Below, piece by piece: positions 7,408 to 12,108 of a DNA stretch of 12,108 nt. The notes under the pieces were generated by a model. It had not been told where the DNA came from and searched no databases. It saw nothing but the letters and a program-made list of their open reading frames with translations. The stretch spans positions 1 to 12,108 of the forward strand of contig JAJDFU010000299.1 of assembly GCA_020528935.1 (NCBI GenBank), given 5' to 3'. The position numbers were made by a program, and so were the translations under genes. The stretch is from Saprospiraceae bacterium (GTDB lineage Bacteria; Bacteroidota; Bacteroidia; Chitinophagales; Saprospiraceae). Position 1 is the first letter of the stretch. Each line of letters opens with the position of its first letter.

Positions 7408-7510
7408 ACTTGAATCGCTCAGATGGCAAATGGAAATAGAGCCGGTGCTATGGCAAACCGAGCACTCATGGGGAGGTGATTTTTTAAGCTCAATGCACAC
7501 ATGCAAGTAA
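7400..7510 (+). CDS. Possible small protein bridging lipoprotein and GTPase genes
   Basis: A 36-codon frame begins at ATG 7400, inside the last codons of the lipoprotein gene, and ends at TAA 7508-7510, ten bases into the GTPase gene. It starts MNKLESLRWQMEIEPVLWQ and ends MHTCK. It fills the whole 93-bp gap and would couple translation of its neighbours. It contains three tryptophans and a His-Thr-Cys end. I recognise no family. It may be chance, since it is the tail of a longer open frame running through the lipoprotein gene. Confidence 0.25.
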   Translation: MNKLESLRWQMEIEPVLWQTEHSWGGDFLSSMHTCK

Positions 7511-8730
7511 ATTCGGTAAGCAAAAAACTCCCCGTAACCGTCCTGAGTGGCTTTTTAGGGGCCGGAAAAACTACCTTGCTCAACCACATACTCCACAATA
7601 AAGAAGGGCTGAAAGTGGCGGTCATCGTCAATGATATGAGCGAGGTGAATGTGGATGCCGAGCTGGTCAAGCAGGAAAACACGCTTTCGCGCACCGAAGA
7701 AAAACTGGTGGAAATGAGCAACGGATGCATCTGCTGTACGCTGCGCGAAGATCTCATGGTAGAAGTAGAGCGCTTGGCCAAAGAAAACCGCTTCGATTAT
7801 CTGCTGATCGAAAGCACGGGTATCAGCGAACCCGTACCCGTAGCGCAAACCTTCTCCTTTGTGGATGAGGATAAAGGTATTGACTTATCGCGATTCAGCT
7901 ACATTGACACCATGGTAACTGTAGTGGATGCCTTCAATTTCTTCAAGGATTTTGGCAGCCCAGAAACCCTGATGGACAGGAATCTCACCAATATCGAGGG
8001 CGACTACCGTACGATCGTCAACCTGCTCACCGACCAAATCGAGTTCGCCAATGTGATCATTCTCAACAAGACCGATCTGGTGACCGAAGAGCACATGGGC
8101 ATCTTAAAGGCAGCTATTCACAAATTAAATCCTTCCGCTCGCCTTATCGAGTCCAGTTTTAGCAAGGTCAACCCCAAAGAGATCCTCCATACGGGACTAT
8201 TCGATTTTGAAGAAGCCGAACAGAGTGCGGGTTGGATCGAAGAACTGAACAAAGACGAGCACACCCCCGAAACCGAAGAATACGGAATCGGCTCCTTTGT
8301 CTACCGCACTAAAAAACCCTTTGATCCCGGGCGTTTCTGGCATTATATCCAGCACCGCTTTCCCAACTATATTATTCGCAGCAAAGGATTGTTTTGGTTG
8401 GCGTCCCGCCCTGAGCAGGCATTGGTATGGAGTCAGGCTGGAGGTTCACTAAGAGCCGATAGTGCAGGCGTTTGGTGGTGCAGTATGCCCTACGGAAAGC
8501 GAATTCAGTACGGGGCATTCGTGGAGAACCAACAACAGATTGAAGCGGGCTGGGACGAACGATTTGGAGACCGGAAAAACGAGATCGTTTTCATCGGACA
8601 AGGTATGGATGAGGCAACCATCAGGTCGCAACTGGATGCTTGCCTTGCAACCGAAGCGGAATTGGCTACCCAGAAGTGGGAAGATGGCTACGAGGATGAA
8701 TGGCCCGTTCATCGGGTTTATGTGAAATAG
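7501..8730 (+). CDS. COG0523/CobW-family G3E GTPase, YciC/ZigA-type metallochaperone
   Basis: This 409-residue cytoplasmic GTPase belongs to the COG0523 branch of the G3E family, whose members insert or allocate metals. Walker A is SGFLGAGKTTLL (16-27). The family hallmark CxCC motif is GCICCTLRED at 75-84 (Cys76, Cys78, Cys79). The ESTGISEP switch region is at 104-111 and the guanine-specificity motif NKTD at 189-192. The C-terminal domain (about 262-409) begins IGSFVYRTKKPFDPGRFW and contains SRPEQALVWSQAGG at 302-315, as in YciC/ZigA proteins induced by zinc starvation. Length fits that subgroup (about 400). It is the last gene of the block, and its stop lies 10 bp from the convergent transporter gene. 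Subgroup assignment is from motif memory. Nickel or cobalt roles (HypB, CobW) are less likely in this context. Confidence 0.87.
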   Translation: MQVNSVSKKLPVTVLSGFLGAGKTTLLNHILHNKEGLKVAVIVNDMSEVNVDAELVKQENTLSRTEEKLVEMSNGCICCTLREDLMVEVERLAKENRFDYLLIESTGISEPVPVAQTFSFVDEDKGIDLSRFSYIDTMVTVVDAFNFFKDFGSPETLMDRNLTNIEGDYRTIVNLLTDQIEFANVIILNKTDLVTEEHMGILKAAIHKLNPSARLIESSFSKVNPKEILHTGLFDFEEAEQSAGWIEELNKDEHTPETEEYGIGSFVYRTKKPFDPGRFWHYIQHRFPNYIIRSKGLFWLASRPEQALVWSQAGGSLRADSAGVWWCSMPYGKRIQYGAFVENQQQIEAGWDERFGDRKNEIVFIGQGMDEATIRSQLDACLATEAELATQKWEDGYEDEWPVHRVYVK

Positions 8731-8740
8731 ACGCTGCTCC

Positions 8741-10375
8741 CTACCGCAGCAGCAAGAACAGCAGCTGTACGTACAGGATCTTGATCACGATGGCCACCGG
8801 CAGCATGAGGGTGTAGCCGATGTGGGGCAGCTTGTTGCCGGCCCGGGTGGTGGCGTAGTCGAGCACGGCGGGCTGGTTGCTGATCATGCCGATGAGGAAG
8901 CTGAAGGGGATGCGCAGCAGCTTGTACCCGATCCAGAGGGTGACCAGGGCCGTGAACAGGCTGATGAGCGTGCCGGCCAGGAAGAGATAGCCGCCCTCGC
9001 CCTGGGCGATGGTGTTGATGAAGGTGTGCCCGGAATTGATGCCGATGCCGGCCAGCATGAGACTGAGGGCGATCTGCTGCAGGGTGAGGTTGGCGCCGTA
9101 GGGCAGCGTCCACACGACGGGGCCGGTGCGCCGCAGGGCGCCCAGGGTGAGCGCTACCAGCAGGGGGCCGCCGGCGTAGCCCAGCTGAAAGGACACCCCG
9201 CCCGGCAGCTGGAAGGTGATCATGCCCAGCAGCAAACCCAGCCCCATGCCCAGGCTGAAGCTCAACAGATTGATGCGGCTCAGGGCGTCGTAGCTATCGC
9301 CGAAGAGCTCCGCCAGGCGGGGAATGTCGCGGCGGCGGGCCACAAACACCACCCGATCGCCCAGTTCCAGCACGGTATCGGGGCTGGCCAGCAGGTCCAT
9401 ATCGCCCCGGATCACGCGGGTGACCACCGCCGCAAAGCGGGCCTGCAGGTTGAGCGCGGCCAGCTTCTGCCCGGCCACCCGGGGGTTGGAGACGAAGATC
9501 TTGCGGATGTCGTATTCGGTGCGGTCGGCTGTCAGGTCGGTCGAGACGTACTCGCCCAGCTCGGCCCCCACGCGATCCAGCTCCCGGGCATCGCCCACTA
9601 CGGCGACCAGATCGCCGGGCCGGAAGGCCGTATCCCAGTTGGTGAGGCGCATCGCCTCGCCCCGCTGCATCCGCCCGAACACCACCGGCCATTCGTGCCG
9701 GGCCTTGAGGTCGCGAATGGGGGTGTCGCATATCGCCTGATGGGTAATGCGCAGGGTGCGGCTCTCGATCTGTTGCTTGACCGGGTAGTCCTTGCCGAGC
9801 TCGCGCTCCTCTTGTTGGTAATCCACCCGCAGCAGCCGCTGCATGACCGCTATGGCGGCCATGGCTCCCAGCACCCCCATGGGGTAGGATAAGGAGTAGC
9901 CCACCACGGCCAGTTCGCTCGTGCGGCGGATGTAGTCGCCCCCCTGTTTACTTCCGCCGATCACGTCGAGCAGGCCGGCCAGGGCGGGGGTGTTGGTGGT
10001 GCTGCCGGCAAAAACCCCGGCCGTAGCCGCCGCCTGGAAGCCCAGCCAGAAGTGGATACCCGCAATGGCCGCCGCCGAGAGCGTGAGCATGAGGATCACG
10101 AAGACCACATCGCGGGCGCCCCGCTGCTGGAAGGTGGCGAAAAAGCTGGGCCCGCTGCTGAGCCCGATCAGGTACACAAACATGGCCAGCCCCAGAAAGA
10201 TGATCTCCTCGGGTACGTGCAGCTCCCGGCTCAGCCCGCCGAACAACAGCCCCACGAACAGCACCGCCGCCACACCCAGGCTGGAGCCGCGAATGCGAAT
10301 GCTGCCCAGGCCGTAGCCGATGCCGATGACGACAAAAAGCAGGAGAACCGGGTTTTCGACAAATGCCTGGATCAT
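8741..10375 (-). CDS. AspT/YidE-type transporter with two TrkA_C domains
   Basis: This 544-residue inner-membrane protein belongs to the aspartate:alanine exchanger (AAE) superfamily. It has two homologous membrane halves (about 1-182 and 363-544) flanking two cytoplasmic RCK/TrkA_C domains (about 205-278 and 288-360). The family's pore motif is seen as GVFAGSTTNTPALAGLLD at 120-137, with the degenerate counterpart GMISNQPAVLDYATT at 496-510. The TrkA_C domains end in LVAVVGDARELDRVG (256-270) and VVFVARRRDIPRLAELF (342-358). The open frame runs 62 codons further upstream, but those residues look non-coding. Starting at the ATG whose complement is 10373-10375 gives MIQAFVENPVLLLF, a membrane-helix start, and the family's usual length. 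Substrate is unknown; characterised relatives exchange amino acids or dicarboxylates. It converges with the GTPase gene and is GC-richer than its neighbours. Confidence 0.86.
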   Translation of the reverse strand: MIQAFVENPVLLLFVVIGIGYGLGSIRIRGSSLGVAAVLFVGLLFGGLSRELHVPEEIIFLGLAMFVYLIGLSSGPSFFATFQQRGARDVVFVILMLTLSAAAIAGIHFWLGFQAAATAGVFAGSTTNTPALAGLLDVIGGSKQGGDYIRRTSELAVVGYSLSYPMGVLGAMAAIAVMQRLLRVDYQQEERELGKDYPVKQQIESRTLRITHQAICDTPIRDLKARHEWPVVFGRMQRGEAMRLTNWDTAFRPGDLVAVVGDARELDRVGAELGEYVSTDLTADRTEYDIRKIFVSNPRVAGQKLAALNLQARFAAVVTRVIRGDMDLLASPDTVLELGDRVVFVARRRDIPRLAELFGDSYDALSRINLLSFSLGMGLGLLLGMITFQLPGGVSFQLGYAGGPLLVALTLGALRRTGPVVWTLPYGANLTLQQIALSLMLAGIGINSGHTFINTIAQGEGGYLFLAGTLISLFTALVTLWIGYKLLRIPFSFLIGMISNQPAVLDYATTRAGNKLPHIGYTLMLPVAIVIKILYVQLLFLLLR

Positions 10376-10806
10376 AACAGCTGCAGTACCACTTGACCCC
10401 AAAATAAAGGAATCCTGCTCATCGGATGCCCCCAAGTCTTCCGGTGAGTAGGTTGGCAGTCCTCCGGCGAGGTTGCTAACAGACAGTGGCCAGATCCCCA
10501 CGGGAAGAGCCAAACCGATACCTCCACGGCCACATTCCGGCAGCAGAGTGCATCCCAACACCTCTCCTACCGGTACGGATTGGCACGAATATTCCGGGCT
10601 GCAAGGGAAGCCGTCTCCTGGATCCGCTTAGTTCGGGTTGCCGGTCGTTTTGTTAGGTTCAAACGTTGAGGAACACCAGCTACCTGTCCACACCTCTCCC
10701 GCTTTAAGCAAGCAGGATCGGCACAGCAGGTAGCCCACACGATTGTGTCCAATTGGCTGATCTTGGAAATCTAGGTTTTTCCGGATATCTTGAAAAAAAG
10801 CTATTC
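10376..10806. other. Intergenic region, no recognised gene
   Basis: These 431 bases lie between the divergent transporter and DUF433 genes. Open frames exist on the minus strand (10376-10561 joined in frame to the transporter, and 10567-10752), but neither gives a recognisable protein. GCTACCTG at 10679-10686 and CAGGTAGC at 10727-10734 are perfect 8-bp inverted repeats 40 nt apart. The region may hold an eroded gene or insertion remnant, but nothing supports a specific call. Confidence 0.4.
10763..10792 (+). promoter_or_regulatory. Candidate promoter of the DUF433/DUF5615 pair
   Basis: TTG at 10763-10765 and TATCTTG at 10786-10792 are 20 nt apart and approximate the Bacteroidota -33/-7 arrangement. 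The -7 box is not an exact TAnnTTTG. The start would fall about 10 nt before the ATG at 10807, giving a very short leader. Confidence 0.35.
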
Positions 10807-11031
10807 ATGATCAACTACAAAGACTACATTACCATTGACCCAGCCATACGATTCGGAAGACCTTGCCTGAAAGGCACTCGGATCTCTGTTTATGATGTAC
10901 TAAACTGGCTCGCCAACGGAATGAGTTTTGAGGAGATCCAAACCGACTTCCCCGAATTAACAGAAACCCACATTAGGGCTTGCCTCGCCTATGCTGCCGA
11001 TCGCGAACATAAGCTCAGGGTGGCAGTATGA
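10807..11031 (+). CDS. DUF433-family antitoxin
   Basis: This 74-residue protein matches the DUF433 family, small DNA-binding proteins usually paired with a DUF5615 PIN-like toxin. The characteristic GRPCLKGTRISVYDVL lies at residues 17-32, followed by the helix-turn-helix-like stretch FEEIQTDFPELTETHIRACL (41-60). The frame is open upstream to a TTG at 10753, but the ATG at 10807 gives the family's normal N-terminus (INYKDYITIDP). The stop overlaps the toxin ATG by ATGA at 11028-11031, the usual coupling of such modules. The gene appears intact and should still encode a functional antitoxin and autorepressor, although its toxin is broken. It is AT-richer than the transporter gene, consistent with a horizontally acquired module. 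Confidence 0.85.
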   Translation: MINYKDYITIDPAIRFGRPCLKGTRISVYDVLNWLANGMSFEEIQTDFPELTETHIRACLAYAADREHKLRVAV

Positions 11032-11521
11032 GGTTGTTACTGGATCAAAATATTTCATTCAGGCTCCTGAGCTTGATCCAGGATGCGTTCCCCGAATCTG
11101 CTCAAGTAAAACGGTTAGGGCTTGAAGGCTCTACCGATCTTGAAATATGGGAGTTCGCCGAGAAGAATGGATTTGCGATTTTAACTTTCGACAGTGATTT
11201 CTTTGACATATCCCAATTCAGAGGGCATCCTCCTAACCCGGAAAATTCACCGAATTTTCCGCCCGAAGGGCTGACGAATTGCAAAATTTTGTGAATCAAA
11301 CCATTACGAATAATATAGTTCAATTCTTATACGGTTTTCAGCCAATTATCGTCATTATTCACGGTAATCCGTGAATAATTCGGGCTAAAATCATCTGGTT
11401 GCGGACCGGAAATACTACCACCAGTAACCTCGCCAGAATTTTGAGGGAGAAAGAACAAATCATAAAAGATTTCCTGGAAAAGGAGGAATACCGGGAAGCA
11501 GCTTGCCTAGAAATCGACTAA
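11028..11521 (+). pseudogene. DUF5615 PIN-like toxin, disrupted by a 148-bp insertion
   Basis: The N-terminal part, MRLLLDQNISFRLL to FRGHPP (68 codons; frame kept through 11234), and the C-terminal part (AAA at 11387 to TAA at 11519-11521, starting KIIWLRTGNTTTSNLARI) together make one typical DUF5615 protein. Removing the inserted 148 bp and one copy of the CTAA duplication (152 bp in all) restores an uninterrupted 113-residue reading frame, RGHPP-KIIWLR, the family's usual length and sequence. PIN-like acidic residues Asp6, Asp55 and Asp57 lie before the break. As it stands, translation runs into the insert and ends at 11294 after 88 codons, the last 19 of them foreign. The truncated product lacks the terminal strand and helices and is probably inactive. 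Confidence 0.88.
11237..11384. mobile_element. MITE-like 148-bp palindromic element with CTAA target duplication
   Basis: The element starts CCCGGAAAATTCACCG and ends CGTGAATAATTCGGG. Its ends are imperfect terminal inverted repeats: the left 16 bases and the reverse complement of the right 16 agree at 12 positions. It is flanked by CTAA at 11233-11236 and 11385-11388, an exact 4-bp target duplication. Each end folds into a hairpin: 10-bp arms 11239-11248/11252-11261, and 11-bp arms 11354-11364/11369-11379. Inside lie GCCC-GAA-GGGC (11261-11271) and the palindrome CAAAATTTTG (11282-11291). It has no coding capacity, so it must have been moved by a transposase encoded elsewhere. The IS family is not identified. 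Confidence 0.8.
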
Positions 11522-11575
11522 TACCGTGTAGCTGTCCATGAGCCAACGCGCACGGCAGCTAGACTACCAGGTTAC

Positions 11576-11750
11576 TCACAGCCCCTTTCCCACTGCCGCT
11601 GCTCCGTAGGAGCTGTACTGCCGCAATCACTCGAACCGGTCAAGCGGCTACTCCAGCACCACATAATCCACCTCCAGCCGGAAGGGGGGCTCCAGCTTGT
11701 CGCTGAGGATGAAGCCCAGGCTTTCGATCGCGCCCAGGCGCTCTGCGCTG
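11576..11750. repeat. Long direct repeat, copy 1 (about 175 bp)
   Basis: This stretch recurs at 11934-12108, offset by 358 bp. The two copies differ at a few positions in the first 30 bases (for example CACTGCCGCT against CACTGCCTCT) and look identical from the GCTCCGTAGGAGC palindrome onward. Copy 2 runs into the window edge, so the full repeat is at least 175 bp. Confidence 0.92.
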
Positions 11751-11815
11751 GGGGCTCGGTCAACGCCAGGACTGTACAGCCCCTGAAGGGGCAGATCCTC
11801 CACAAAGCAGGTGGT
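11648..11815 (-). pseudogene. Truncated 3' end of an unrecognised gene (duplicated tail)
   Basis: Read on the minus strand, 55 sense codons end at TAG (11650-11648). They include FVEDLPLQGLYSPGVDRAP and end LEPPFRLEVDYVVLE. The frame is closed upstream by TGA at 11818-11816 and has no credible start codon, so this is a gene end without its body. The last 33 codons are repeated exactly in the gene that leaves the window at 12108. I do not recognise the family. It looks like a gene fragment left by a partial tandem duplication. Confidence 0.6.
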
Positions 11816-11905
11816 TCAGTATGCCTCGACATCCCCCTGCGATGACCGGATGATCTTTACCTAAGAGCTCCGTTCCAGTGAAACCAATCCCTCCCAGGTT
11901 CTTTT

Positions 11906-11918
11906 GCTCCGTAGGAGC
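11906..11918. repeat. GCTCCGTAGGAGC short palindrome (three copies in this region)
   Basis: GCTCC-GTA-GGAGC is a perfect 5-bp inverted repeat. It occurs at 11601-11613, 11906-11918 and 11959-11971. The first and third are equivalent positions of the long direct repeat; the middle one is independent. A related downstream stretch (AGCT...TCACAGC) accompanies all three, suggesting a short interspersed repeat unit. Confidence 0.75.
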
Positions 11919-11933
11919 TATACATCGGTAACT

Positions 11934-12108
11934 TCACAGCTCCTATCTCACTGCCTCTGCTCCGTAGGAGCTGTACTGCCGCAATCACTCGAACCGGTCA
12001 AGCGGCTACTCCAGCACCACATAATCCACCTCCAGCCGGAAGGGGGGCTCCAGCTTGTCGCTGAGGATGAAGCCCAGGCTTTCGATCGCGCCCAGGCGCT
12101 CTGCGCTG
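11934..12108. repeat. Long direct repeat, copy 2, reaching the window edge
   Basis: This is the second copy of the repeat at 11576-11750, at a constant 358-bp offset. It contains the same palindrome, the same spacer and the same minus-strand gene tail. Because it is cut by the edge, its far boundary and the intact gene behind it cannot be seen. Confidence 0.92.
12006..12108 (-). CDS. Partial minus-strand gene, C-terminal 33 codons only
   Basis: A minus-strand reading frame enters from the right edge and ends at TAG (12008-12006). The visible residues run from SAERLGAIESLGF to FRLEVDYVVLE and are identical to the tail of the fragment at 11648-11815. This may be the intact parent gene or another fragment. 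Thirty-three residues are not enough for me to name a family. A GCTCC/GGAGC palindrome lies about 35 bp beyond the stop. Confidence 0.5.
   Translation of the reverse strand, partial: SAERLGAIESLGFILSDKLEPPFRLEVDYVVLE

Noticed and set aside
8733..8753. GCTGCT/AGCAGC hairpin between the convergent GTPase and transporter genes as a terminator
   Set aside because: The 6-bp stem has a 9-nt loop and no T-run, and it overlaps the transporter's last codons, so it is not good evidence of a terminator.
8822..9892. Long plus-strand open frame opposite the AspT-type transporter
   Set aside because: It is Gln/Ala/Gly/His-rich with no domain, as expected for the complement of a GC-rich membrane-protein gene.
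10376..10561. N-terminal extension of the AspT-type transporter to 606 residues
   Set aside because: The extra 62 residues do not look like a signal or membrane segment, and the downstream ATG gives the family's normal start and length of 544.
11237..11384. CRISPR or regulatory RNA interpretation of the hairpin-rich stretch
   Set aside because: There are no regularly spaced repeats, and the exact target duplication with restored coding frame explains it as an inserted element.
11572..11832. Minus-strand 86-codon open frame across the first long repeat
   Set aside because: It reads the repeat in a different phase from the one preserving the gene-like tail; its Ser/Trp/Arg-rich product looks like an out-of-frame shadow.

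Overview
The window looks like chromosomal DNA from a Bacteroidota bacterium, possibly of the Saprospiria type. The support is the promoter style (TTG about 17-20 nt upstream of TAnnTTTG), the lack of strong Shine-Dalgarno sites, and the gene families present: half-size YeeE/YedE pairs, ABC-2 permeases with a DUF3526-type domain, and a short Fur repressor. The genus is inference. By eye the base composition is a mosaic: GC-rich at 158-2501 and 8741-10375, more moderate at 2665-8730, and AT-richer at 10807-11521.

Layout. (1) 158-2501, + strand: a sulfur gene set of two half-size YeeE/YedE membrane proteins and a type II-like sulfide:quinone oxidoreductase (SQR) that keeps both catalytic cysteines. 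(2) 2665-3045, - strand: a small Fur-family repressor. It diverges from (3) 3129-8730, + strand: an ABC ATPase, two ABC-2 permeases, a lipoprotein with two tandem histidine-bearing cupin-like domains, and a COG0523/CobW GTPase of the YciC/ZigA type. A perfect 13-bp inverted repeat at 3060-3072 lies inside both divergent promoters and is the obvious operator candidate. My reading is a metal-responsive, probably zinc-responsive, envelope module. (4) 8741-10375, - strand: an AspT/YidE-type transporter with two TrkA_C domains. (5) 10376-10806: an intergenic stretch with no recognised gene. (6) 10807-11521, + strand: a DUF433/DUF5615 toxin-antitoxin pair whose toxin is split by a 148-bp MITE-like element with imperfect terminal inverted repeats and an exact 4-bp CTAA target duplication. 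(7) 11522-12108: repeat-rich DNA holding two copies, 358 bp apart, of the 3' end of a minus-strand gene, plus short GCTCC/GGAGC palindromes.

How the parts fit. The sulfur genes would import or handle reduced sulfur and oxidise sulfide into the quinone pool. In the Fur-ABC-lipoprotein-GTPase block, the repressor would sense a metal, the ABC-2 complex and lipoprotein would act in the envelope, and the GTPase would deliver or conserve metal in the cytoplasm. The second permease seems to lack its last membrane helix, and a short hydrophobic frame follows directly (6558-6632), so this operon may be slightly damaged. The right end shows clear genome erosion: a disrupted toxin, a mobile element and a duplicated gene tail.
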